The position numbers and the translations under genes were made by a program. A stretch of DNA of 64,000 bases from Methanolobus sp. (lineage in GTDB: Archaea > Halobacteriota > Methanosarcinia > Methanosarcinales > Methanosarcinaceae): the NCBI RefSeq assembly GCF_016278385.1, contig NZ_JADQBY010000006.1, positions 81,737-145,736 on the forward strand, in the 5' to 3' direction. Position 1 is the stretch's first letter; every line of letters starts with the position of its first letter. Shown here piece by piece: positions 38,119 to 48,030 of the stretch. The notes beneath the pieces were generated by a model. It was not told where the DNA came from. It saw only the letters and a program-made list of their open reading frames with translations, and made no database searches.

Positions 38119-39600
38119 TTACTTTGTCTGTTTTTTGGCAGCATTAACATAAGAACTAACCGCAGCAGTTGCAGCAGCTATCTTAGCATCTCTTGTGTCA
38201 AGTACCGATGCCAAGGTGACTCCCTTGGTCCTATCTTCCTCAACAACCTTTTTCACTTCTTCGATGATGTTATAATCCTCTATGAAATGGGTTGTAAGTT
38301 TCCCTTCTCTGAATGCAGGGTGTCTTAAGACTGCTTTATGGAACGGAATATTGGTTGTCACTCCTACAACAACATATTCGTAAAGTGCTCTCTGCATCCT
38401 GTCAATAGCTTCATCCCTGTCGCTTCCCCATGCACAGAGTTTTGAGATCATAGAGTCATAGTAAGGTGATATTGTGTATCCCATATGAACTCCACTGTCA
38501 ACCCTGATTCCAGGTCCACCGGCAGAGCGATATCTCTTAATCTTACCCGGTGAAGGTGCAAAATCATTGAGTGGATCTTCAGCGTTAATACGGCACTCGA
38601 TTGCCCATCCATTGATGCGAATGTCCTCCTGCTTGAATGGCAATCTTTCTCCACATGCGATGTGTAGCTGCTGTTTTGCCAAATCAATACCTGTGATCAT
38701 TTCACTGATAGTATGTTCTACCTGAAGTCTGGTGTTTACTTCAAGGAAGTAAAATTCACCCTTTGAATAAAGGAATTCAACAGTTCCTGCATTCTCGTAT
38801 CCTATGGCTTTTGCAGCCTTTACTGCAGTTTCTCCCATTTGTTTACGAAGTTCAGGTGTCATTACCGGGGAAGGTGCTTCCTCAATAAGTTTTTGGTGTC
38901 TGCGCTGTATGGAACATTCCCTTTCCATAACATATACTGCATCTCCGTACTTATCTGCAAGAATCTGGAATTCGATATGTCTTGGTTCTTCTACGTATTT
39001 TTCTATAAATACTGTTGAGTCTCCAAATGCTGATTCTGCTACAGACTGTATTGAATTAAGGGCATTGTGGAATTCCTTTCTGGAATGTACGACCTTCATT
39101 CCAATCCCACCACCACCTGTAGATGCTTTAATTATAACAGGGTATCCAATACCATCTGCAATATCTGCTGCTTTTTCAGGGTCTGATATAGCTTCGTTCG
39201 TCCCTGGGACTACTGGGACACCTGCTTCTATCATAGTATTCCTGGCAGCGATCTTGCTTCCCATCTGCTCTATAGCCCTGCTTGAAGGTCCTATAAAAGT
39301 AATTCCTGCTTCCTCGCACTTACGGGCAAATTTGCTGTTTTCAGATAAGAATCCATATCCTGGGTGGATTCCCTCAGCCCCTGATTCAAGTGCAACTTCT
39401 ATTATTTTGTCACCGTTCAGGTAACTCTGGCTTGAAGGAGCAGGACCGATCGGATACGCTTCATCTGCATATTTTGCGAAAAGGGCATTCTTATCGGCTT
39501 CTGAGTACACCGCCACTGTCTGGACACCAAGCTCACGACATGCACGCATTGCACGTATGGCTATTTCTCCCCTGTTGGCTATAAGTACTTTCTTGAACAT
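38119..39600 (-). CDS. pycA: Pyruvate carboxylase subunit A (biotin carboxylase)
   Basis: ATP- and bicarbonate-dependent carboxylation of biotin on PycB, the first half-reaction of pyruvate carboxylase, which supplies oxaloacetate. The 493-residue protein is an ATP-grasp enzyme: [20 protein letters not shown], glycine loop [14 protein letters not shown] (about residues 158-171), [19 protein letters not shown] and [15 protein letters not shown]. The start follows AGGTGA by seven bases. It lies 11 bases after pycB. The archaeal two-subunit form is seen here rather than the single-chain bacterial enzyme. Confidence 0.95.
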   Translation of the reverse strand: MFKKVLIANRGEIAIRAMRACRELGVQTVAVYSEADKNALFAKYADEAYPIGPAPSSQSYLNGDKIIEVALESGAEGIHPGYGFLSENSKFARKCEEAGITFIGPSSRAIEQMGSKIAARNTMIEAGVPVVPGTNEAISDPEKAADIADGIGYPVIIKASTGGGGIGMKVVHSRKEFHNALNSIQSVAESAFGDSTVFIEKYVEEPRHIEFQILADKYGDAVYVMERECSIQRRHQKLIEEAPSPVMTPELRKQMGETAVKAAKAIGYENAGTVEFLYSKGEFYFLEVNTRLQVEHTISEMITGIDLAKQQLHIACGERLPFKQEDIRINGWAIECRINAEDPLNDFAPSPGKIKRYRSAGGPGIRVDSGVHMGYTISPYYDSMISKLCAWGSDRDEAIDRMQRALYEYVVVGVTTNIPFHKAVLRHPAFREGKLTTHFIEDYNIIEEVKKVVEEDRTKGVTLASVLDTRDAKIAAATAAVSSYVNAAKKQTK

Positions 39601-39611
39601 TGCAGGCTCAC

Positions 39612-41339
39612 CTACTCTATACTTAATAGTACATCGCCAGACTTTACCGCATCGCCTTCGGCTATCAATATTGCTTTTACGGTTCCGCCGTGTGGTGCAT
39701 GGATAGCGTTTTCCATTTTCATGGCCTCAATGACACAGAGGGCGTCACCTTCTTCAATGCAGTCTCCTATCTTAGTTTTTATGGAAAGTACCATTCCCTG
39801 CATATGACTTGTAACGGCGCCAGGTACAGTATCTGCAGTTGGCTTCGCATCTGCTTCAACGACTTTAACTGAACCGCCTACAGGATTTACTTTGACAGTA
39901 AATACTTCCCCGTCAATTTCAACCTTATAGTCAGTTGGTATGCCTGAGAAGTCTGCTGTGGCACAGGGGTGTTTCTTCTCCATGAGTGGTACAAGATCTT
40001 CTTCTTCCAGTTCACCTCTCAGGAAAGCAGGAGCAATAGCAGGATAGAGTATATATGTGAGTATATCTTCTTCCTTCTTCACAATACCCATATCTTCTGC
40101 TTCCTTCTTCATCTTCTCGTATTCCGGCGGGAGAAGATCTGCAGGTCTGCAGGTTATTGGCTCATCTTCACCGATTATTTTTGAAATTATCTCGGCGCTT
40201 ATCTTCTGCGGTGGTCTTCCGTAAAGACCGCGAACATAATCTTTTACTTCCTTTGGAATTACCTTGTATCTCTCACCCATCAGCACATTGAGTACTGCCT
40301 GGGTGCCAACTATCTGGCTGGTTGGTGTGACAAGCGGGGGGTATCCAAGTTCTGCACGTACCAGTGGCATCTCTTTGAGTACATCCTTGAACCTGTCCAG
40401 TGCATTTTGTTCCTTGAGTTGTGATACAAGGTTTGATAGCATGCCTCCTGGTATCTGATAAAGCAGTACGTTGGTGTCTATCTGCTCTGAAATTGGATCG
40501 AGTATGCAGCGATATTGTTCTTTTATATCTTTGAAATACTGTGAGATCTCTGAGATAAGTTCAAGATCAAGTCCTGTAGCCCTCTTTGTTTCAGCAAGTG
40601 CAGCAATAATTGATTCTGTAGGTGGTTGTGATGTTCCCCATGAAAAGGGAGAAAGTGCAGTATCAAGTATGTCAACTCCTGCTCTGCATGCTGCTGTGTA
40701 GCTCATAGGTGCCATACCTGATGTGCAGTGTGCGTGAAGGTCCACAGGAAGATTTACTTCTGCTTTGAGTGCTTTTACAAGGTTGTATGCTTGTTGTGGC
40801 GATATAAGGCCAGCCATGTCTTTGATGCATATTGAATCGCACCCAAGTTCTGCAAAATCGGTTGCAAGCTCTACATATTTCTCTATAGTATGGACAGGAC
40901 TGATTGTATAAGCTATGGCTCCCTGTACATGAGCTCCTTCCTTTTTGGCCACAGTGATGGCCTTTTCCATGTTGCGTATGTCGTTAACAGCATCAAAAAC
41001 CCTGAAAATGTCAATACCATTTTCGTAGGCTTTTTTGACGAATTTTTCCACAACATCATCGGAATAGTGTCTGTATCCTACCAGGTTCTGTCCCCTGAGA
41101 AGCATTTGTGCAGGGGTTTCCTTCATGTGTTTTTTCAGGTCCCTCAATCTTTCCCATGGGTCCTCATTGAGATACCTTATAGAGCTGTCAAATGTGGCTC
41201 CACCCCACATCTCAAGTGAATAGTATCCGACTTCATCAAGCTTGTCTACAATTGGAAGCATGTTGCGGGTGCGCATTCTGGTGGCAATAAGAGATTGATG
41301 CGCATCTCGAAGAATAGTTTCGGTTATTTTTACTTTCAT
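39612..41339 (-). CDS. pycB: Pyruvate carboxylase subunit B (carboxyltransferase and biotin carrier)
   Basis: Transfers CO2 from carboxybiotin to pyruvate giving oxaloacetate. The 575-residue protein has a TIM-barrel carboxyltransferase domain ([18 protein letters not shown]; metal-binding [12 protein letters not shown] near residue 201), a conserved carboxylase middle domain, and a C-terminal biotinyl domain with the biotinylated lysine in [15 protein letters not shown] (about residue 545). The start follows GGAGG by six bases. The sequence also resembles oxaloacetate decarboxylase alpha, but pairing with pycA and birA and the absence of a membrane decarboxylase subunit favour pyruvate carboxylase. 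Confidence 0.95.
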   Translation of the reverse strand: MKVKITETILRDAHQSLIATRMRTRNMLPIVDKLDEVGYYSLEMWGGATFDSSIRYLNEDPWERLRDLKKHMKETPAQMLLRGQNLVGYRHYSDDVVEKFVKKAYENGIDIFRVFDAVNDIRNMEKAITVAKKEGAHVQGAIAYTISPVHTIEKYVELATDFAELGCDSICIKDMAGLISPQQAYNLVKALKAEVNLPVDLHAHCTSGMAPMSYTAACRAGVDILDTALSPFSWGTSQPPTESIIAALAETKRATGLDLELISEISQYFKDIKEQYRCILDPISEQIDTNVLLYQIPGGMLSNLVSQLKEQNALDRFKDVLKEMPLVRAELGYPPLVTPTSQIVGTQAVLNVLMGERYKVIPKEVKDYVRGLYGRPPQKISAEIISKIIGEDEPITCRPADLLPPEYEKMKKEAEDMGIVKKEEDILTYILYPAIAPAFLRGELEEEDLVPLMEKKHPCATADFSGIPTDYKVEIDGEVFTVKVNPVGGSVKVVEADAKPTADTVPGAVTSHMQGMVLSIKTKIGDCIEEGDALCVIEAMKMENAIHAPHGGTVKAILIAEGDAVKSGDVLLSIE

Positions 41340-41380
41340 AGGAATCCTCCGGGAATTAATATAGTAGTGTGAGTGGTAAA

Positions 41381-41426
41381 TAATAATAAAGAATTATCTA
41401 ACTCCGTGTCAGATGGAATTGTCTAA
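41381..41426 (-). promoter_or_regulatory. pycBA-birA promoter with two direct repeats
   Basis: On the reverse strand TTAGACAATTC (41426-41416) and TTAGATAATTC (41401-41391) are direct repeats 25 bases apart, ending exactly where a TATA-like TTTATTATTA (41390-41381) begins. The predicted start is about 41360, with a short leader carrying CGGAGG before pycB. Repeats next to the TATA box are a typical place for an archaeal regulator; the helix-turn-helix of BirA makes it a candidate, which is inference. Confidence 0.45.
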
Positions 41427-41611
41427 TATATATCATGTTCTTTTATGTAGTTTCTGGTGAATAGCTTATATATTCTGTATGCTCTGCACACTAATTAATA
41501 AAAAAGAAAGTATTGGCTAAATATAATTTATAACTACTAAAAGTGACATATTATTATCCTAGTGTCTAAATGATTTATTTTGCTGGGTCACAATCATCTG
41601 ATCATTTTTCT

Positions 41612-41755
41612 GTTGTGTTCCGGGAACAAAATGTCACAATGAAGGAACTTTCAAGGCCAGCAGAAGTCCTCTCAAGTATTGCAGGTGGCATGAAGGCAGT
41701 TATCGATGAATTCATACTGGATTCAATATCCAAATCAAGTGGGAAAACTGGTTGT
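41612..41755 (+). pseudogene. Fragment of a chemotaxis-receptor C-terminus
   Basis: The translation VTMKELSRPAEVLSS followed by IAGGMKAVIDEFILD closely matches the tail of the intact receptor downstream ([30 protein letters not shown], near 44600-44690). Only about 45 residues remain, without start signal or upstream homology. It is the relic of a second receptor or of a recombination between receptor copies. Confidence 0.7.
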
Positions 41756-41949
41756 TCCCCCAAGAATACAGTTCATATACGAATGTATATATATTTTTAG
41801 TAGATACATTTTTATATAATTGTGTTTATCTTTCAATAAGCCTAATTATAATTATACTGAATTGTATGTTCGGATGCAAGTATATTAATGTAAATGTGCA
41901 AAAATTAAACTTACGCCGTCCATCAATTTTGATACTATAAGGTGAAAAC

Positions 41950-44763
41950 ATGCTAGGGAAAAATAACAAACTATACAATGAGATAATTGATGTTCTGAAT
42001 TCCATTGATAATGGCAATTCAGCTTCAAGGCTGAGTCCTCAGGCCAATGGACTCGAGGGGGAGATGTCAGAAGCATTAAATGCGTTCCTGGATAAGGCCA
42101 CTGGATGGAAAAACGAGATTGAACAACAGGGTAAAGTTGCTGAACAGATCAATTTAATGGTAAACTCTACAATTGAAGGTCATCTTGATGTTCGTGCAGA
42201 TCCTGATAACTTCGAAGGTGATGCCAAAGAACTTATTACAGGTATCAATACAATGGTTGATTCCATTGTTACGCCTTTTATGGCAGCATCCAAATATGTA
42301 ACCCGGCTTTCAAATGGCGATATCCCACCAAAGATCACGAAGGAGTTCAAGGGTAGCTTCAACGATCTCAAAAATAATCTTAATACTTGTGTCGATGCTA
42401 TCAATGCCTTGATCGAGGATTCAGGAATGCTTGCAGCCGCAGGTTCTCAAGGCAAGGTAGATGTTCGTGCCGATGCTGCTCGTCATGGTGGTGAGTTCAG
42501 GACCATTATCGAGAATCTTAATAATACTCTTGATTCCATTGCCAAGCCTCTTAACGAGAGCACTGATGTCCTGCTCAAACTGGCTGTCAACGACTTTGAG
42601 ATAAGTGTTGAAGGTCAGTATGACGGAACATTCAAAGATAATGCTTATGCAGTAAATGAAGTTTGTAAAAGGCTCCAGAATATCCAGCGTACCTTTGAAT
42701 ACATGGCCAAGGGAGATTTCAGCGACCTTGAAAAATACAAAGCAGTAGGAAAGCGTTCTGAGAACGATAAACTCCTTCCATACACCGTCGCAATGATGGA
42801 AAGTGTCAAGGGTATGACAGATGAATTTATCAGTCTTGGCCATGCAGCTGAAAGCGGAAGACTTGAGTACAGGGCAGATGCATCCGGTTTTCAGGGTATG
42901 TTCAACGAAGCTATCACAACTGTTAATGATGCTTTTGATGCTATTATTAATCCACTGAATGTAACTGCTGATTATGTTGAGCAGATATCAAAAGGCGAGG
43001 TACCTGAGAAGATAACTGCTGAATATAAGGGTGATTTTAATCATATAAAGGTCAATATCAATAACTGCATTGCTGGTCTTGCTGGCCTTGTAGAGAGCAA
43101 TGAAGTGTTGCAATTGATAGAAAATAATGACCATACAAGAACGGTTGAAGGTAATTACCAGGGAATCTTTGCCGAAGTAGCATCAGCAACTAACGGTATT
43201 CGTGACAGGATACTGACTGTGATGGGTGTTAACAAGAAGATTGCTGTGGGTGACCTGAGTGATCTTGAAGGACTCAAGAAAGTAGGTAAACGGTCCGAAA
43301 ATGATGAACTCATTCCATGTTACATCTCAATGATGAGCAACATAGAAGGAATAGTCGATGAGTTCATTAAACTTGGAAATGCTGCTGAGGCCGGTAATCT
43401 TGACTACAGGGCAGACGGTTCCATGTATGAAGGACGTTTCAACGACGCAATCAATACTGTTAATCTGGCTATAGATGCGCTTGTGAATCCACTTAATGAG
43501 GCAATGCGCATAGTCAATGAATATTCTGCTGGTGATCTTGATGCAAGGTTCGATTTTGAAACAAAGGGTGATTTCAAACTCTTCTCCGACACACTCGATG
43601 ATTTCGGTGGAAACCTGCAGACAATAATTGCAGATTCTTCTCATGTTCTGGATGCAATTTCAAACAATGATCTTAGCCAGGCACTTTCCGTCCAGGGAGT
43701 TGGAGAATTCAAGGTGCTTACAGATGGTATTGAGAACACAAGAAAATCATTGAATAATGTTGTTTCTATGGTACACGACAGTTCAAGGAATGTTGCATCT
43801 ACGGCTGAAGAGATGTCAGCATCCGTAGAACAGATGTCTTCTTCATCTTATCAGGTAGCTGATACGGTTTCAGAGATATCAAGAGGTGCCCAGAGCCAGG
43901 CAGCAAAGACAGAAGAAGTATCTCGTGCAATGGTGGATATGACTATGACTGTTCAGGAAGTTGCCACAAACTCACAAAGAGCAGCCGAAAGTGCCAGGGA
44001 TTCTAATGAATTAATTAATAACCTTGGTTCAATTGCCAAGGATCTTCTTGTCAAGATGAATTCCATCAGAACTGCAACTTCAGAGTCTTCAGGCGTCATT
44101 ATGCAACTTGATGGTAAGTCCAAGCAGATAGGTGAGATCGTTAACCTGATTACAAATATTGCAGACCAGACCAATCTCCTTGCTCTCAATGCAGCCATAG
44201 AGGCAGCACGTGCAGGTGAGCATGGTCGTGGATTTGCTGTTGTGGCAGATGAGGTCCGAAAACTTGCTGAAGACTCCGGAAATGCTGCAAAACAGATATC
44301 AAATCTCATTGGTGAGATTCAGGAGGGTACTCAAAATGCAGTCAATTCCATGCAGCAGGGTTCTGCAGAAGTTGAAACAGGTGCAACTGCCATTAACGAA
44401 GTAGCCGTTGTCATTGAGAAAGTAGTTGGTGCAGGTAACCAAATAGCAAATATGGTCCAGGACATTGCGGCTGCTGCACAGGAACAGTCTGCTTCGATTG
44501 AAGAGATAACTTCTTCGATCGAAGAGGTTAGTGCTATTTCTGAAGAATCTGCAGCAGGAACTGAAGAAGCATCCGCTGCGGTACAGGAACAGAGTGCTAC
44601 AATGCAGGAACTTTCAAGATCTGCTGAGGATCTTTCACGCCTTGCAGGTGGTATGAAAGTTGTTGTTGATAAGTTCATATTGGATACCAATTTTTCTGCC
44701 GGGCATACAGAAAAATCCGGGGAAACAAAATACAGTGAAAAGAAAGAGCATGCTCTTGTCTAA
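41950..44763 (+). CDS. Soluble methyl-accepting chemotaxis protein with tandem HAMP-like modules
   Basis: A 937-residue receptor with no signal peptide or transmembrane helix, so cytoplasmic. Residues about 40-600 hold at least four copies of a module of the form GxLDVRAD...FxGxFNxxIxxVNxAxDAIxxPL, followed by xGDxPxKITxEYKGDFN, which I read as a tandem HAMP-like array. Residues about 610-920 are the signalling coiled coil, with the hairpin tip [20 protein letters not shown] and [18 protein letters not shown], which bind CheA and Che[17 protein letters not shown] stretches are candidate methylation regions. AAGGTGA precedes the ATG by five bases. The signal sensed is unknown. cheW follows after 14 bases. 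Confidence 0.9.
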   Translation: MLGKNNKLYNEIIDVLNSIDNGNSASRLSPQANGLEGEMSEALNAFLDKATGWKNEIEQQGKVAEQINLMVNSTIEGHLDVRADPDNFEGDAKELITGINTMVDSIVTPFMAASKYVTRLSNGDIPPKITKEFKGSFNDLKNNLNTCVDAINALIEDSGMLAAAGSQGKVDVRADAARHGGEFRTIIENLNNTLDSIAKPLNESTDVLLKLAVNDFEISVEGQYDGTFKDNAYAVNEVCKRLQNIQRTFEYMAKGDFSDLEKYKAVGKRSENDKLLPYTVAMMESVKGMTDEFISLGHAAESGRLEYRADASGFQGMFNEAITTVNDAFDAIINPLNVTADYVEQISKGEVPEKITAEYKGDFNHIKVNINNCIAGLAGLVESNEVLQLIENNDHTRTVEGNYQGIFAEVASATNGIRDRILTVMGVNKKIAVGDLSDLEGLKKVGKRSENDELIPCYISMMSNIEGIVDEFIKLGNAAEAGNLDYRADGSMYEGRFNDAINTVNLAIDALVNPLNEAMRIVNEYSAGDLDARFDFETKGDFKLFSDTLDDFGGNLQTIIADSSHVLDAISNNDLSQALSVQGVGEFKVLTDGIENTRKSLNNVVSMVHDSSRNVASTAEEMSASVEQMSSSSYQVADTVSEISRGAQSQAAKTEEVSRAMVDMTMTVQEVATNSQRAAESARDSNELINNLGSIAKDLLVKMNSIRTATSESSGVIMQLDGKSKQIGEIVNLITNIADQTNLLALNAAIEAARAGEHGRGFAVVADEVRKLAEDSGNAAKQISNLIGEIQEGTQNAVNSMQQGSAEVETGATAINEVAVVIEKVVGAGNQIANMVQDIAAAAQEQSASIEEITSSIEEVSAISEESAAGTEEASAAVQEQSATMQELSRSAEDLSRLAGGMKVVVDKFILDTNFSAGHTEKSGETKYSEKKEHALV

Positions 44764-44777
44764 TGGGATGATATAAT

Positions 44778-45269
44778 ATGAAAGATATTTCAATATCAGG
44801 AACAGGTCCTACTGATGAATTATTGCAAATGGTAGTCTTCCAGCTTGGAGGCGAGGAATTCGGAGTAGAGATCATGAAAGTCCAAGAGATTATAAGGATG
44901 CCTGAGATTACTCAGATTCCTCAATCTCCTGATTATGTAGAAGGTGTTATCAACCTTCGTGGCAGGATAATTGTGGTTATAGATCTTGATAAAAGGTTTA
45001 ATCTTGTATCAAAGGAATTAGACGAGCATTCACGCATAATTGTCGTTGAGATCGGTGATAATGTTGTGGGTATGATCGTTGACTCCGTGAATGAAGTATT
45101 GAGGATACCTGCTTCAAACATTGATCCAGCACCTGAACTTGTCATGTCGAATGTAAGTAAGGATTATATCACAGGTGTAGGCAAACTGGATGATCGTCTC
45201 CTGATACTTCTTGATCTTGCAAGGGTATTGAATAAAAAGGAAGTTGAAGATATCGCAAGTCTTGCCTGA
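44778..45269 (+). CDS. cheW: Chemotaxis coupling protein CheW
   Basis: A 163-residue adaptor that links receptors to the CheA kinase. Sequence features: VVFQLGGEEFGVEIMKVQEI at the start of the SH3-like domain, INLRGRIIVVIDLDKRFNL in the centre and VGKLDDRLLILLDLARVL at the end. GGGATGAT precedes the ATG. It is cotranscribed with the receptor. No cheA, cheY or cheB lies in the window, so the rest of the pathway must be elsewhere. Confidence 0.94.
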   Translation: MKDISISGTGPTDELLQMVVFQLGGEEFGVEIMKVQEIIRMPEITQIPQSPDYVEGVINLRGRIIVVIDLDKRFNLVSKELDEHSRIIVVEIGDNVVGMIVDSVNEVLRIPASNIDPAPELVMSNVSKDYITGVGKLDDRLLILLDLARVLNKKEVEDIASLA

Positions 45270-45298
45270 TATTCAGGCAATCGATATTTTATTTTTAT
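45262..45298 (+). terminator. Terminator at the end of the receptor-cheW operon
   Basis: TTGCCTGA (45262-45269, overlapping the cheW stop) and TCAGGCAA (45273-45280) form a perfect eight-pair stem with loop TAT, followed by T-rich sequence to about 45300. Confidence 0.7.
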
Positions 45299-45586
45299 TT
45301 TTTCTGCCTGGTTTTATTTTTAGACTATGTAGAAATCATATTAAAATAAATATCAGTCAACGTAATTCCTCAAAAATGATTAATGTGTGGCAGCACATCC
45401 AAAATGATTGTTGAATTCTATAAACTCTTGGATATCTATGTTTTCGACAGAACCATTTTTTGTTTCTATTGCTTCTTTAAAGCAAAGATTAGTTTATATT
45501 TTGCAACGCGATATCTAACATTTGGATAACATATTTACTTTTAATTAATCTTAGTCAGAATTAATGTCTATTCAGGAGGGATATTA

Positions 45587-46186
45587 ATAGCTTTCACTTA
45601 CTTTTTCAGGGACCTGCAAACGCTGGAAATGATTCGAGATTATGTGATTCCGGAACTTAGGAGTCGCAGATATATACATATATGGGATGCTGGTTGTGCC
45701 ATGGGTCCTGAACCTTATTCATTGGCAATGGTACTGCGGGAAAATATGGGCATGATCTTCAGGAATGTGAAGATACATGCAACAGATATAGACAATAGTA
45801 ACCTTTTCGGAGATATTATCAAAAAAGGTGTATATCCATGAGAAATGGTACAGAGAATTCCGGAGCCAATATTCAATAAATACTTCTCACCTGCAAATGA
45901 ACCTGACCACTTTATTATTTCTGATGAAATCAGAAAAAGTGTGGAGTTCACACGGCATAATCTTTTAGACTTAAAACCTATCAGGACTGGTCTTAATCTG
46001 ATTCTTTGCAAAAATGTGCTTTTACATTTTAAGGAAGAAGAAAGGATAGAAGTCCTTCATATGTTCCATGACTCCATTGATAGAGGATATTTTGCAACTG
46101 AGCAAACCCAGAAGATACCACCAGAAATGCAGGATTGTTTTGAACCGGTAGTGGCAAATGCTCAACTATATCGGAAAGTTTCATGA
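45587..46186 (+). pseudogene. cheR: Broken chemotaxis methyltransferase cheR
   Basis: CheR methylates receptor glutamates using SAM. The frame reads AFTYFFRDLQTLEMIRDYV, then IHIWDAGCAMGPEPYSLAM (the SAM site; CheR usually has CStGeEpYSlAm) and HATDIDN, then meets an in-frame TGA at 45839-45841 after KKGVYP. It continues without a shift with EMVQRIPEPIFNKYF and LILCKNVLLHF. A CGA to TGA change would explain the stop. GGAGG (45575-45579) lies seven bases before ATA (45587) where a start ATG would be expected. The N-terminal helical domain is also absent. Two or three lesions make it a pseudogene, though read-through cannot be excluded from sequence. Confidence 0.78.
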
Positions 46187-46202
46187 ATTAAATTAATAAA
46201 AT

Positions 46203-46545
46203 ATGGATGTTTTCACGATGCCATGTGCACTCTCACTTAACCTGCTACCACCTGTTCAGGGTTCTGAATACAGGTGGTTAAATAATGATCGGGCTGATAT
46301 AAGGGTTGGAAAGGTTCGGGGCAAGGTAGACGGCAATATCCTGTTGATTTATTCAATAATAATCTTTCCTGAATATAAAGGAAATAATTATGCCAGGAAA
46401 ACCATAAGAGGTTTTTAAGGGTGAATTCAGTAAGATTGTTGCAGACAGAGTACGACCAACAGCAGTAGGTTTCTGGGAAAAGATGGGTTTTTTGAACAAT
46501 GGTGATGGTTCTTTTATATATCGGGAAAAAAGACGTTGTTCCTGA
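46203..46545 (+). pseudogene. Frameshifted GNAT-type acetyltransferase
   Basis: The first frame (from 46203) gives an N-terminal half ending IIIFPEYKGNNYARKTIRGF, the typical acetyl-CoA-binding strand and loop, then stops at 46416-46418. The next frame carries GEFSKIVADRVRPTAVGFWE, followed by KMGF, the conserved GNAT C-terminal motif, up to a stop at 46543-46545. A one-base shift in AGAGGTTTTTAAGG, a run of five T, would join the halves. It follows broken cheR directly, so decay affects the whole stretch. Confidence 0.7.
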
Positions 46546-46583
46546 ATCGAAAACTTTTAACTTAGAACACAGTATGTTTATTT

Positions 46584-47840
46584 ATGGAAATTGAAGCTAA
46601 GTTCATTGTATCAGATCGGGATATTTTTGATAATCTCATGAATATTGATAATATTAACAGATTCGATGTCCAAGATGCTGTGGCAAAAGAATTCAAAGAT
46701 ACATATTTCGACACCGTGGATATGGCTATTTATGCTTCAGGCTTTTCATTTCGATGTAGGGAGAAGAAAGATAAGGTTGTTTATACTCTCAAGTCGTTAA
46801 AAAGTTCCAGTTCTCTTATTCATATGAGGGAAGAAACAGAATTTAGTATGTCTGAAAAACTTCCTGTAAAAGAATGGAATAATTATGTGCTTAAAAATCA
46901 GATATTGGGAATAATCGGTAAAGGTACTCTTCTTCCACTTTTTTCTGTTGAACACCAAAGGACCGACCTTCAGGTCTATGATGGGCAGAGGTATATTGCA
47001 GAATTGAGTTTTGACGATGTGATCATTGCTTGTGATAATAATAATAATAAGAGCTATCTTGAGCTTGAAGTGGAGCTTACAGGTGATGGCACAGAGGCTG
47101 ATATTCATGAGATTGCAGCATTCTTTACCGATGAAATTCATCTTGTTGCAGGTAGCAGTTCCAAATTTGATAATGGTTTTGAACTTTACATGGAGAATAT
47201 TAGAAAAGATGCTCTCAGTCTGGATTATGTGAATATTCCGGAAGCTGAACAGATATCATTCTCTCCTATAATGGATATGTTCGAGGAGTACAATGTAGAA
47301 CTGGAGCATGCCCGTAAAGTTGCTGAGAATTCCCTTCAGCTTTTTGATGCCTTAAAGCCAATCCACAATTTAGATGATAGTCTACGCCATACATTAAGAT
47401 TTGCTGCTCTTATACATGATATTGGTGTAATGACCGATATGAAGACCCACCATAAAGCAGGAAGGGATATTCTTATCACTTCATGTCCTGGGGAACTACC
47501 GTACCCTCTTTGCCTGTTCCTGCCCTGGACGACATTTCTTCATAAGAAAAGAATAGACAGGAACAAGCTACTGAAATTGTCCCAGAATAAGATATTTTCA
47601 AAAATTCCTTTGCAGATGCAGGACGATATTCTTAAAATGGCAGCTATCCTACGTATTGCAGATGCACTGGACCTTAGCAGAATGGACAGTAAAATAGTTG
47701 ATATTGATCTAAAGAAAGAAGATATAGTCATAAAAGTGAAGGGCCCTGGGGCAGATATAGATACTGATAGGGCAGATACGAAAGCCGATATGTGGCGCTT
47801 GCTCTTTGAAAAGGATGTTTATTTCAGGGAAGACTATTGA
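46584..47840 (+). CDS. CYTH-HD protein: triphosphate-tunnel domain fused to a Ppx-type HD domain
   Basis: Residues about 1-200 are a CYTH (triphosphate tunnel metalloenzyme) domain with the signature MEIEAKF, basic residues in FSFRCREKKDKVVYTLKS, and the acidic strand YLELEVELTG; the family hydrolyses triphosphate or polyphosphate. Residues about 235-418 are an HD domain (LRFAALIHDIGVMTDMKTHH, then ILRIADALDLSRMD), which looks like the C-terminal domain of long Ppx/GppA exopolyphosphatases. The PPX at 56787 lacks that domain. Polyphosphate or inorganic triphosphate is thus the likely substrate; this is inference supported by the neighbouring PPK and PPX genes. Its 3' end is repeated at 49230. 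Confidence 0.85.
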   Translation: MEIEAKFIVSDRDIFDNLMNIDNINRFDVQDAVAKEFKDTYFDTVDMAIYASGFSFRCREKKDKVVYTLKSLKSSSSLIHMREETEFSMSEKLPVKEWNNYVLKNQILGIIGKGTLLPLFSVEHQRTDLQVYDGQRYIAELSFDDVIIACDNNNNKSYLELEVELTGDGTEADIHEIAAFFTDEIHLVAGSSSKFDNGFELYMENIRKDALSLDYVNIPEAEQISFSPIMDMFEEYNVELEHARKVAENSLQLFDALKPIHNLDDSLRHTLRFAALIHDIGVMTDMKTHHKAGRDILITSCPGELPYPLCLFLPWTTFLHKKRIDRNKLLKLSQNKIFSKIPLQMQDDILKMAAILRIADALDLSRMDSKIVDIDLKKEDIVIKVKGPGADIDTDRADTKADMWRLLFEKDVYFREDY

Positions 47841-47880
47841 AGTCTTCTCTGTTCCAGTTCCTCTTCTATGCGTTCGATTA
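47772..47880. repeat. 109-base imperfect direct repeat, copy A
   Basis: Covers the end of the CYTH-HD gene (ADTKADMWRLLFEKDVYFRE then stop) and about 40 bases beyond that encode, on the other strand, a PPK2-like C-terminus (IEEELEQRRLQ). It aligns over its full length, without gaps and at about 80 percent by eye, with 49230-49338. Confidence 0.75.
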
Positions 47881-48030
47881 AGAATACATTTATTAATTTT
47901 AACTGTTGAACTTGGGCTTAAGGACCACAATATTCAGATTTCCGTGATGGTCAATTCTCAAATTAATATGAACTGAATATTAAGAACTCTTACAGGACCA
48001 ATATTCAATTTTTTAAATCTTAAGGAAATA
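47841..48030. other. Junction sequence with a relic of the ppk2 end
   Basis: The first 40 bases are part of repeat copy A and keep a PPK2-like C-terminus on the reverse strand. The rest is AT-rich with two copies of a GGACCA(CA)ATATTCA motif (about 47921-47937 and 47995-48007) and one inverted TGAATATT between them. No gene is seen. Confidence 0.45.

Noticed and set aside
38804..39424. 206-codon antisense frame opposite pycA
   Set aside because: Opposite a clear biotin carboxylase and lacking any signal of its own.
45839..45841. TGA in cheR read as a selenocysteine codon
   Set aside because: The matching family position is not a cysteine, Methanosarcinales do not normally make selenoproteins, and the start codon is also damaged. 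Pyrrolysine would need TAG.
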